A DNA stretch of 27,026 nt, taken from Clostridiales bacterium. Lineage in GTDB: Bacteria; Bacillota; Clostridia; Peptostreptococcales; T1SED10-28. The translations under genes and the position numbers were made by a program. The notes under the pieces were generated by a model. That model was not told the origin of the DNA. It made no database searches and saw only the letters and a list, made by a program, of their open reading frames with translations. Where the stretch lies: contig SLKF01000101.1 in the NCBI GenBank assembly GCA_007134725.1, forward strand, positions 1-27,026, written 5' to 3'. Positions within the stretch are counted from its first letter, which is position 1, and each line of letters begins with the position of its first letter. Positions 1 to 6,547 of this stretch are shown here, piece after piece.

Positions 1-50
1 AAAAAAGCCTAGGGGGCAAAAGCCGATTTTACAACTTTTGCCCCTAGGCC
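1..50 (-). terminator. Rho-independent terminator after the flavin oxidoreductase gene
   Basis: A GC-rich inverted repeat pairs 7-22 with 35-49, with one extra G making a bulge and a 12-nt loop. Read on the minus strand it is followed by six T (the A run at 1-6). It therefore terminates the leftward gene ending at 126. On the plus strand there is no T run. Confidence 0.85.
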
Positions 51-125
51 TTTGACCGATCTATAAAAAAATTTGATTTACAAAACAATTCTGTAGGATG
101 GGATTCTTATGAGATCCTCTACTTA

Positions 126-1214
126 TTATTTGGTATCAAAACCCATGGCTTCCTTCGTTTCCTCCACCAATTCCTGCATCAAATCCCGGACGGTGGTCAT
201 CTTGGTTATTCGGTAAGCATTGCTTCCCGCAAATACCAATCCCTGATCTACATCCCCTCTAACCGCTTTAATCAAAGCATTGGAAATACAGTAAGGCGTT
301 GTCTTGGGATTGCAGGGAATTAAGCAATTATAACATTTTTCCACAGGGATTTTGTCGGTTTTAATTTTTTCCGTCAGTTGATTCACCACGGCTCTTCCCG
401 GCATTCCCACAGGGCTGGTTACCAGCTCGATTTCTCCTTCTTTAGAGTGAATATAGGCGTCTTTAAAGTTTGGATGGGCATCGCATTCCTCCGTGGCTAC
501 GAACCGGGTTCCGATTTGTACTCCCGCCGCCCCTATCTTCAAGGCTTTTGCAATATCCTTACCGTCGAAAATGCCTCCTGCAGCGATAACAGGGATCTTC
601 TTTTTGTATTTTTCTTCAAAGGGTTTTAGGGCTTCAATAACCTCTTCCACCAAATCATAGATGTTGGGTAAGGTGGGCTTTTCCAGTTGCTCCATGGAAA
701 ACCCCAAATGGCCTCCCGCTTCCGGACCTTCCACGACTACCGCATCGGGAGTCACCTGATGTTTTCGATCCCACATCTTTGCAATCAACCGCGCGGCTTT
801 TCCCGAGGATACGATGGGAGCGATTTTCGTGTCACTTCCCGCCACAAGTTTGGGTAGTTCCGATGGCAGTCCTGCTCCGGATATGATAATATCCACCTTT
901 TCTTCAACCGCAGCCCTTACCATGTCTTTATAATTTTGAATGGCTACCAGCAGATTCACCCCTAAAATTCCCTCGGGGCTGATTTCTCTTGCTTTTTGGA
1001 TGTGCTTTCGCAGCCCTTGTACATTAGCGGTGTCATTATTCTCTTCAAAGCCCGGTTCATCAAAACCGATTTGGACTCCGGAGATTACTCCGATTCCTCC
1101 TTCGTTAGCCACGGTACCAGCCAGTTTTGAAAGGGATACGCCAACCCCCATTGCCCCTTGTATAATTGGATATTTTGCTACTAATTCTCCGATTTTTAAG
1201 TTTGGTAACTCCAT
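126..1214 (-). CDS. NAD(P)H-dependent flavin oxidoreductase, nitronate monooxygenase/FabK family
   Basis: A 362-aa TIM-barrel FMN enzyme of the 2-nitropropane dioxygenase family, which includes nitronate monooxygenases and the enoyl-ACP reductase FabK. Visible family marks are the N-terminal PIIQGAMG (16-23), the EGPEAGGHLG segment with the conserved His169, and the phosphate-binding AAGGI (211-215) and GTRF (235-238). A four-cysteine group C294-x2-C297-x3-C301-x7-C309 follows the barrel; I recall it as common in clostridial members but cannot assign its role. No fatty-acid synthesis genes are nearby, so FabK function is not supported by context. The ATG has a plausible SD (AGGTAGG) upstream. 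A TATAAT-like -10 lies at 1267-1272 on this strand with a weak -35. It is a single-gene transcript ending in the terminator at 1-50. The family call is firm; the substrate is unknown. Confidence 0.88.
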   Translation of the reverse strand: MELPNLKIGELVAKYPIIQGAMGVGVSLSKLAGTVANEGGIGVISGVQIGFDEPGFEENNDTANVQGLRKHIQKAREISPEGILGVNLLVAIQNYKDMVRAAVEEKVDIIISGAGLPSELPKLVAGSDTKIAPIVSSGKAARLIAKMWDRKHQVTPDAVVVEGPEAGGHLGFSMEQLEKPTLPNIYDLVEEVIEALKPFEEKYKKKIPVIAAGGIFDGKDIAKALKIGAAGVQIGTRFVATEECDAHPNFKDAYIHSKEGEIELVTSPVGMPGRAVVNQLTEKIKTDKIPVEKCYNCLIPCNPKTTPYCISNALIKAVRGDVDQGLVFAGSNAYRITKMTTVRDLMQELVEETKEAMGFDTK

Positions 1215-1466
1215 GTTTTTCCTACCTTTCTATATATATATTGGTACTTCTATGAAAGTCTATTTTATTATACCATAAATTATGACTAAGTACTAAGAGT
1301 AAGTTTTATATTTTTATTTCTTTTTTCTTTAACACCCCATCCCTCTGAAAAAGTAGTGCCCACTGTTTCTTTTACTTTCTACGAACTTATGATAAACTAT
1401 TAAGGATTATCTTCAGCTCCAACGGAGATAACCCTATTCTAAACTCCAATTCATCGAGGTGCCAAC

Positions 1467-2462
1467 ATGTATCTATTCAAAAGAATAGCCCCGGGTTTAC
1501 TCTTAACCCTGGGGATCGCTTATATGTCACAAGTGTTATCCAATCTTCTTCCGGTGCATGTCATCGGTGCAGGGGTTGTCGCCCTCTTTCTCGGTATGCT
1601 TCTGAACCCTTGGGCTTCAACAAAAGAAGGCTTATACCCGGGGATTTCCTTTACCGGGAAAAAGATTCTGCGCTTTGCCATTATCCTTATGGGGATTTCC
1701 TTAAACTTTACCCAGGTCCTGGAAGTGGGTCGTTTTTCTTTGGTGGTCATGGTTTTTACATTGTTTGCCGCTTTTTTCGGCGGCTATCTGTTGGGTAAAT
1801 TTTTAGGCCTTGACTGGAAGCTTTCCGGATTGATCTCTTCCGGAACAGGAATTTGTGGAGGTTCCGCCATCGCTGCCGTAGCCCCGGTCATCGGGGCAAA
1901 AGACCAGTTCATTGCCTATGCCATTTCCGCCACCTTCATTTTTGACGTATTTATGGTGGTGCTCTTTCCTCTAATGGGTCAGGCCTTAAATTTAAGTGAT
2001 TTGGGATTTGGCCTATGGACCGGAACCGCCATTAATGATACTTCTTCCGTGGTGGCCGCGGGGTACGGATTTTCTGAAATTGCGGGGAATTACGCCGTGA
2101 TCGTAAAACTGACCCGAACCCTTGCCATTATTCCTGTGGTCCTGATTTTTTCCCTGATCGCCAAGAAACACAAGAGCCCGAATGCTTCCGTTCAGTTGTT
2201 GGAAATTTTTCCCTGGTTTATTTTACTATTTTTGGCCATGGTGGGGTTGAATTCTACGGGATGGATCCCTGGGGAAGTGAGCAGTTTTTTAAGTACCTTA
2301 GGCCGTTTTTTCATGGTCATGGCCCTTGGGGCCATCGGCTTAAAAACCAATTTCAAAGAGCTCTCCAAGTCCGGCATCAAACCCTTACTTCACGGGATAA
2401 CCATATCCACCCTTGTGGTGGTGGTCAGTTTACTGGTACAGTACTTCCTTGGAAGTCTGTAA
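1467..2462 (+). CDS. yeiH: YeiH-family (UPF0324) membrane protein, putative sulfate exporter
   Basis: A 331-aa polytopic inner-membrane protein with about ten hydrophobic segments. It carries the conserved glycine-rich stretch GTGICGGSAIAAVAPV (126-141) and GTAINDTSSVVAAG (186-199), typical of the YeiH/UPF0324 family. The family is annotated as a putative sulfate (or taurine-derived anion) exporter, but direct evidence is thin, so the substrate is open. The ATG is preceded by GAGGT with a 6-nt gap. In many genomes a LysR regulator is divergent from yeiH. Here the divergent neighbour is a flavin oxidoreductase instead and no regulator is nearby. A short dyad (TTATCT-N13-AGATAA, 1407-1431) upstream might be an operator. 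Confidence 0.88.
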   Translation: MYLFKRIAPGLLLTLGIAYMSQVLSNLLPVHVIGAGVVALFLGMLLNPWASTKEGLYPGISFTGKKILRFAIILMGISLNFTQVLEVGRFSLVVMVFTLFAAFFGGYLLGKFLGLDWKLSGLISSGTGICGGSAIAAVAPVIGAKDQFIAYAISATFIFDVFMVVLFPLMGQALNLSDLGFGLWTGTAINDTSSVVAAGYGFSEIAGNYAVIVKLTRTLAIIPVVLIFSLIAKKHKSPNASVQLLEIFPWFILLFLAMVGLNSTGWIPGEVSSFLSTLGRFFMVMALGAIGLKTNFKELSKSGIKPLLHGITISTLVVVVSLLVQYFLGSL

Positions 2463-2480
2463 TTTTGAACTTGACAAGAC

Positions 2481-2521
2481 AAAAAACCTCCTAACCGCTT
2501 TCATCCGCCGGTTAGGAGGTT
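2481..2521 (-). terminator. Terminator downstream of tRNA-Val
   Basis: A perfect 13-bp stem (2485-2497 with 2509-2521) and an 11-nt loop. On the minus strand it is followed by a T run (A run at 2481-2486), placing it just after the tRNA-Val 3' end. It could also slow transcripts leaving the yeiH gene on the other strand, but that side lacks a T run. Confidence 0.8.
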
Positions 2522-2533
2522 ATACACTTTATA

Positions 2534-2609
2534 TGGTGGGACATACAGGACTTGAACCTGCGACTTTTAGCTTGTCGAGCTAACACTCTCCCAACTGAGT
2601 TAATGTCCC
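2534..2609 (-). tRNA. tRNA-Val (anticodon GAC), with C33
   Basis: A 76-nt cloverleaf with encoded CCA. The acceptor pairs GGGACAT with ATGTCCC, the D-stem ACTC with GAGT, the anticodon stem TTAGC with GCTAA and the T-stem GCAGG with CCTGT. All helices pair and the discriminator is A73, as expected for valine. The anticodon loop reads TCGACAA, giving anticodon GAC. Position 33, almost always U, is C here. The gene stands alone, with its own promoter and terminator. Confidence 0.9.
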
Positions 2610-2626
2610 GGGTAACTATTAAATAT

Positions 2627-2655
2627 ATTGTACATAATTTTTTAACAATAGGCAA
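2627..2655 (-). promoter_or_regulatory. Promoter of tRNA-Val
   Basis: On the minus strand TTGCCT (2650-2655) is followed after 17 nt by TACAAT (2627-2632), a good sigma-A pattern ending about 17 bases before the tRNA 5' end. Its -35 abuts a small dyad, GGAAAT-N4-ATTTCC (2656-2671), that lies towards fetA. Confidence 0.6.
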
Positions 2656-2755
2656 GGAAATTTTTATTTCCCCGATAATCCCATGTTATTCCCTGCAAAC
2701 TTTCCAACAGTAAGGAAGTAATTTTTGCGCTATTTAAAATAAGGAGGCTAGTAGC

Positions 2756-3391
2756 ATGTTTACCTTTACTAATGTTTGTTACAAAGATATTCTTTCGGTT
2801 CCCCATCTTATCATTCATGAAAAAGAAATCACCTGTATCGTCGGGGAGAGCGGCAGTGGCAAAACCACCCTCCTTCGACTGCTGAATCATTTGATATCTC
2901 CCGATAAGGGCTCTATTACCTTTCATGGGGAGAATCTTCTTTTCTTAGATCCTGTTGCTCTTCGCCGAAGAGTAGTGATGCTTCCTCAGACCCCTGTAAT
3001 TTTTCAAGGAAGCCTTCAGGATAATTTGGCCATCGGTTTGCGATTTTCCCAGCAACCTTTGCCCGCTGAAAGTGTTTTCAAGGAAGTTTTGCAACGGGTG
3101 AAACTTGATAAGACCCTAGGGGAAGATGCGGAGAAACTATCCGGTGGAGAAAAACAGCGTTTAGCCCTCGGTCGGATTTTGCTTATGGAACCGGAGGTAT
3201 TACTGCTTGATGAACCTTCTTCCGCCTTGGATGATGCCACCGAATCCTTGATTATGAAAATCTTTGTGGATTATGCCAAGGAGCAGAATAAAACCTTGAT
3301 TATGATAACCCATTCGAAAGCCTTAGCAACAGACTTCGGGGATCGAATACTGGAAGTAAAGGGAGGGAACGTCTATGAATGGGATCATTGA
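2756..3391 (+). CDS. fetA: ABC transporter ATP-binding protein, FetA (YbbL) type
   Basis: A 211-aa ABC ATPase with all motifs intact: Walker A GESGSGKTT (30-38), Q-loop Gln78, signature LSGGE (128-132), Walker B with LLLDEP (149-154) and switch His186. It would power the adjacent UPF0014 permease, whose start overlaps this gene by 17 nt. That pairing identifies it as the FetA/YbbL half of the FetAB system, reported in E. coli as an iron exporter protecting against oxidative stress. The start is fixed by AAGGAGG (2741-2747), 8 nt before the ATG. The metal specificity here is inferred from homology only. Confidence 0.85.
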   Translation: MFTFTNVCYKDILSVPHLIIHEKEITCIVGESGSGKTTLLRLLNHLISPDKGSITFHGENLLFLDPVALRRRVVMLPQTPVIFQGSLQDNLAIGLRFSQQPLPAESVFKEVLQRVKLDKTLGEDAEKLSGGEKQRLALGRILLMEPEVLLLDEPSSALDDATESLIMKIFVDYAKEQNKTLIMITHSKALATDFGDRILEVKGGNVYEWDH

Positions 3392-4157
3392 TTTAAGTGT
3401 TCTGCAAGTAGCCGCAGCTTACATTTTCATCCTGCTGTTAATGGTAATTCTTAAAGTCAAGGGGATTCCCCGAGAAAAAGAGGTGCTGATTGCAAGCATT
3501 CGAATGACTTTGCAGCTGATTCTCGTCGGTTATGTACTGGTATACCTCTTTGAGAGTATGAACCCCTTCTTAACGATCCTGGTGCTTGTGATCATGGAGA
3601 GTTTCGCCATATACAACATTTTTCAGCGATCAGGCCGACCCTTAAGCAATAGTTTAAAGAAGGTGGTGGCCCTTTCCATGGCCTTTGGAACCCTTTCAAG
3701 CCTGTTGTTCTTTTTATTTGTGGTCATTCGAATAGCTCCCTGGTATGACCCTCAATATTTTATTCCCATCGCCGGAATGCTGATCGGTAATTCCATGACC
3801 GGGATCTCTCTTGGGGTCAATCGCCTATTGGAGGGTATGAAAGAACGAAAATCCCTGGTGGAAGCCGCCTTAATGTTGGGGGCTACCCCGAAGCAGGCAG
3901 CCAAGGAAGTGGTGGATAGCGCCTTTGATTCGGCGATTTTACCCACCATTAATTCCATGGTGGGTATGGGCATTGTTTTTCTTCCCGGTATGATGACGGG
4001 ACAAATCTTATCCGGAGTATCTCCCACCACGGCCATTGCCTATCAAATTGCCATCATGCTGGGAATTCTGGGCAGTGTTTCCCTCACGGTGATCCTGTTT
4101 GTACAGTTAGGCTATCAAAGTTTTTTCAATGATCGGGACCAACTAAAAACCGACTAG
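3375..4157 (+). CDS. fetB: UPF0014 membrane protein, FetB (YbbM) type permease
   Basis: A 260-aa membrane protein with about seven hydrophobic segments. It has the UPF0014 hallmarks PIAGMLIGNSMTG and the cytoplasmic LGATPKQA loop (about 168-175), which is expected to contact the ATPase. It is the partner of the preceding ATP-binding subunit, and the two reading frames overlap by 17 nt. GGGAGGG (3361-3367) lies 7 nt before the ATG, inside the upstream gene, so translation is probably coupled. The stop codon lies inside the stem of the downstream terminator. Confidence 0.87.
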   Translation: MNGIIDLSVLQVAAAYIFILLLMVILKVKGIPREKEVLIASIRMTLQLILVGYVLVYLFESMNPFLTILVLVIMESFAIYNIFQRSGRPLSNSLKKVVALSMAFGTLSSLLFFLFVVIRIAPWYDPQYFIPIAGMLIGNSMTGISLGVNRLLEGMKERKSLVEAALMLGATPKQAAKEVVDSAFDSAILPTINSMVGMGIVFLPGMMTGQILSGVSPTTAIAYQIAIMLGILGSVSLTVILFVQLGYQSFFNDRDQLKTD

Positions 4158-4178
4158 GCCATAGCCTAGTCGGTTTTT
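4145..4178 (+). terminator. Bidirectional terminator between fetB and the ZIP gene
   Basis: A perfect 15-bp stem (4145-4159 with 4164-4178) and a 4-nt loop. One arm begins with five A and the other ends with five T, so it works for the rightward fetAB transcript and for the leftward ZIP transcript ending at 4211. The fetB stop codon (4155-4157) is inside the first arm. Confidence 0.9.
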
Positions 4179-4210
4179 GTGGTTTTCTGCAGTTTTTTTC
4201 TCTATCGTAT

Positions 4211-4957
4211 CTATAATAAAGAAAAAGCAATCAACAATCCGGCAATAATTCCCGCATTGGATAAATGACTATCCATTTTATGCCCTTGGGGAATCAGCTC
4301 ATCATTAACGATGTAGACCATGGCTCCCGCCGCAAAGGCTAAGGATCCTCCGACGAAAACCGGGGAAATATTAAAAATCAAAAGTCCGATACCTGCACCT
4401 AAGGGCGTCATCAGTCCGGCTAGAAAAGTAAATAACAGGAGTTTCCCCGTAGTCACCCCTCCGGATTTCAAGGGTCCTGCAATGGCCAAGCCTTCGGGTA
4501 TATTATGAAGGGCAATGGCTACGGCAATGGCCATACCCAGTTCCGGACTGGATTCAAGGCCGGCTCCGATGGCTAAGCCTTCAGGAAGATTATGAAGGGC
4601 AATCCCAAATAAAACCAAATATCCCGTTCGTAAAATCGGATTTTCCACCCGTTTTAAGCGTTCAGGATTTTCCACTTCCAAATCATCCGCAGCGGATAAA
4701 TGAGAGTGGGGTACGACTTTATCCAAACCAAACATCATCAACACCCCTAGAACAAACCCGATAATGGTTATGGTCATGCTTCCCAGCTCCAAAGCCTCGG
4801 GCATCAGTTCAAATACGGATATTCCCAGCATAATTCCTCCGGCAAAACCCAGCAGGGTTGCCAATATTTTCTGCGACGGGTTCCCGAACAGTACCAGAAC
4901 AAATACCCCCAGTACGGTTGAGACCCCTGCAACAAAGCTATATAATAGTGTTTGCAT
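4211..4957 (-). CDS. ZIP family divalent metal transporter
   Basis: A 248-aa membrane protein of the ZIP family, GufA/ZupT-like. The two metal-binding signatures are present: HNLPEG (122-127) in one helix and HNIPEG (151-156) in the next. A His-containing loop with PHSH (83-86) precedes them. About eight membrane spans fit the family. It probably moves Zn2+, Fe2+ or related ions into the cytoplasm; the ion cannot be told from sequence. The start is supported by AAAGGAGG 8 nt upstream. It converges on fetB, the putative iron exporter, and shares its terminator, so the two may serve opposite directions of metal traffic. No metal-box operator was recognised. Confidence 0.88.
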   Translation of the reverse strand: MQTLLYSFVAGVSTVLGVFVLVLFGNPSQKILATLLGFAGGIMLGISVFELMPEALELGSMTITIIGFVLGVLMMFGLDKVVPHSHLSAADDLEVENPERLKRVENPILRTGYLVLFGIALHNLPEGLAIGAGLESSPELGMAIAVAIALHNIPEGLAIAGPLKSGGVTTGKLLLFTFLAGLMTPLGAGIGLLIFNISPVFVGGSLAFAAGAMVYIVNDELIPQGHKMDSHLSNAGIIAGLLIAFSLL

Positions 4958-5000
4958 TCTGTGTTCCTCCTTTCTGTTTCCAAATTAAAAGTCTTTACAG

Positions 5001-5030
5001 TTGATACCCATAGTAGCGGGGTTTTAACAA
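5001..5030 (-). promoter_or_regulatory. Possible promoter of the ZIP gene
   Basis: On the minus strand TTGTTA (5025-5030) and TATCAA (5001-5006) are separated by 18 nt in the gap between dsdA and the ZIP gene. I see no terminator after dsdA, so read-through from dsdA is an alternative. Confidence 0.3.
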
Positions 5031-5066
5031 ATAAATATGATCATCCTTATCCAACTCATGGATTTA

Positions 5067-6296
5067 TCATTGTAACAGTTTTTCAAACTCTTTTTCAGGA
5101 ATCAAATCCCCGCCTGTCAGCCATGCAATATGAGTGGTTTCTTTGGTGTCTTCCCATAGTAGGGGCCCTAAAAGTCCGGCGGCGGCGGAAGGTTCAATTT
5201 TTACTTTTTCCCTTTGGTATAGGGTTTTCAGCAATAGCAATAGGGTTTCGTCTTCGATGGTATAGCCTCCATCAATTAATGTTTCCGAAAGATCCGATAC
5301 CATTTTCGAGGGTTTTCCTACCGCCAGGCCGTCGGCTTCCGTGATATTATCAATTCCGTAGTCCTTGATGTGCAGTTTTTCTTTTTTCCCCGTCACAAGA
5401 CCCAGAATCATACAGGGAGCATGGGTGGGTTCCACAAAATAGCATTGAACAAAATCTTTGAAAATGGTTTTGAGTCCAAAGGCAATTCCCCCGGGAGCAC
5501 CTCCCACACCACAGGGCAGATACACCCTTAAGGGATGTTTTTGATCCACAGAAATCTTGTTTCTTTCTAAATCCTTTTTCAGTCTAAGGGCGGCGACACT
5601 ATAACCTAGAAATAAATCCTTGGAATTCTCGTCATCGATAAAATGGGCTTTCTCATCACCCATACAAGCTTTACGTCCTTCTTCCACGGCTTTTCCATAA
5701 TCCTCTTGATATTCCACAACCCGTGCCCCTTTTTCTCTTAGGAGATCTTTTTTCCATTGTTTTGCATCCCTGGACATATGCACCGTGACTTCAAATCCCA
5801 GGGTAGCAGAAATGATCCCAATGCTCAGTCCCAGATTTCCTGTGGAACCTACCGCAATTTTATACCGGGAGAAACGCTTCCGATAGGTTTCCTCTCCCAA
5901 GACTTCATAATTATCCTCTTCTGTGATCCATTGATTTTCCAGTGCGATGGTTTCTGCAAATTTTAAGACTTCGTAAATTCCCCCTCGGGCCTTAATCGAT
6001 CCTGCAATCTTCAATTGATTATCACATTTCCCATAAAGTCTGCCTTTGATCTTTTTAGAATAGGTATGTTCCAAAGCGGTTTTCATAGCGGGTAATTCCA
6101 CAAAGGGGGATTCAATAATTCCATCCTCTGTCTCGGGAAAATACTTGTATAGTAAAGGGGCAAACCGTTGAAGACGATTTTCAGCATCCTCGATGTCCTC
6201 AAATTTGAGACTAAAACCTTCTAAAACTTCTTTTGCCGACTTTTTCAGCGGGTTGTCCCAGATTATCGGCTGCAATTCTTTGATTTTTCGGATCAT
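5067..6296 (-). CDS. dsdA: D-serine dehydratase (D-serine ammonia-lyase)
   Basis: A fold-type II PLP enzyme that converts D-serine to pyruvate and ammonia. Clear DsdA marks (numbered from the chosen start) are the Schiff-base lysine in GSIKARGG (Lys102), the PLP phosphate loop and nearby GSTGNLG (150-156), and PCGVGGAPGG (261-270). The segment after the PLP loop (VTVHMSRDAK) and the IDDENS motif also match. I chose the ATG at 6296 (409 aa). AGAGAGG lies 9 nt upstream, and a TG-T-TATGCT extended -10 at 6324-6332 would start the RNA near 6317. The same frame is open to 6407 (446 aa, nearer the usual 440), but that extension does not resemble DsdA. It is divergent from pckA, and pyruvate from serine would feed the same central-carbon node. 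Confidence 0.9.
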   Translation of the reverse strand: MIRKIKELQPIIWDNPLKKSAKEVLEGFSLKFEDIEDAENRLQRFAPLLYKYFPETEDGIIESPFVELPAMKTALEHTYSKKIKGRLYGKCDNQLKIAGSIKARGGIYEVLKFAETIALENQWITEEDNYEVLGEETYRKRFSRYKIAVGSTGNLGLSIGIISATLGFEVTVHMSRDAKQWKKDLLREKGARVVEYQEDYGKAVEEGRKACMGDEKAHFIDDENSKDLFLGYSVAALRLKKDLERNKISVDQKHPLRVYLPCGVGGAPGGIAFGLKTIFKDFVQCYFVEPTHAPCMILGLVTGKKEKLHIKDYGIDNITEADGLAVGKPSKMVSDLSETLIDGGYTIEDETLLLLLKTLYQREKVKIEPSAAAGLLGPLLWEDTKETTHIAWLTGGDLIPEKEFEKLLQ

Positions 6297-6323
6297 CCTT
6301 CTCATCCTCTCTATAATTTTTTT

Positions 6324-6334
6324 AGCATAACACA
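6324..6334 (-). promoter_or_regulatory. dsdA -10 element overlapping a CcpN-like box
   Basis: TGTGTTATGCT on the minus strand contains an extended -10 (TGTTATGCT). It differs from the pckA upstream box TGTGTTATACT at one base, so the same regulator might act on dsdA. There is no good -35, which suits an extended -10 promoter. Confidence 0.4.
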
Positions 6335-6425
6335 TTCCTTGCTTACGTTTATTAGTGTACCCCAGAACAAGCTGTATTTCAATAATTTTTCCGGAATACC
6401 CTCCCATTAGAAAATATTTTTTATA

Positions 6426-6436
6426 TGTGTTATACT
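6426..6436 (+). promoter_or_regulatory. Putative CcpN-type operator upstream of pckA
   Basis: TGTGTTATACT matches the consensus I recall for Bacillus CcpN, TRTGHYATAYW, at all 11 positions. A second copy, TACGTTATACT (6459-6469, one mismatch), lies between the -35 and -10 of pckA. A weaker copy, GCTGTTATGCT, lies at 6485-6495 around the start of transcription. Starts of the first two boxes are 33 bp apart. CcpN is known to repress pckA and gapB during glycolytic growth. Its presence in this organism is not shown in the window. Confidence 0.5.
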
Positions 6437-6451
6437 TTTTATGAAAAAGCC

Positions 6452-6480
6452 TTGCATATACGTTATACTTATTCTATAAT
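6452..6480 (+). promoter_or_regulatory. sigma-A promoter of pckA
   Basis: TTGCAT (6452-6457), a 17-nt spacer and a perfect TATAAT (6475-6480). This predicts transcription starting near 6487 and a leader of about 60 nt before the GTG start. Confidence 0.8.
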
Positions 6481-6547
6481 ATAAGCTGTTATGCTTATAA
6501 AATCATTTTAATAATCCCATATTGGGAAACAAGGAGGATGTTATTCA

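Noticed and set aside
126..1214. Calling the flavin oxidoreductase FabK (enoyl-ACP reductase II)
   Set aside because: FabK is usually shorter (about 310-320 aa), lacks the Cys4 group and sits among fab genes. None of these hold here.
1226..1244. TA-repeat upstream of the flavin oxidoreductase as a meaningful repeat
   Set aside because: A short simple run in an AT-rich leader; no sign of phase-variable spacing relative to a promoter.
6297..6407. N-terminal extension of dsdA to give 446 aa
   Set aside because: The extension shows no similarity to the DsdA N-terminus I know, and it would start upstream of the apparent extended -10 promoter. The ATG at 6296 has a well-spaced SD. The longer start cannot be fully excluded because the total length would be nearer the family norm.
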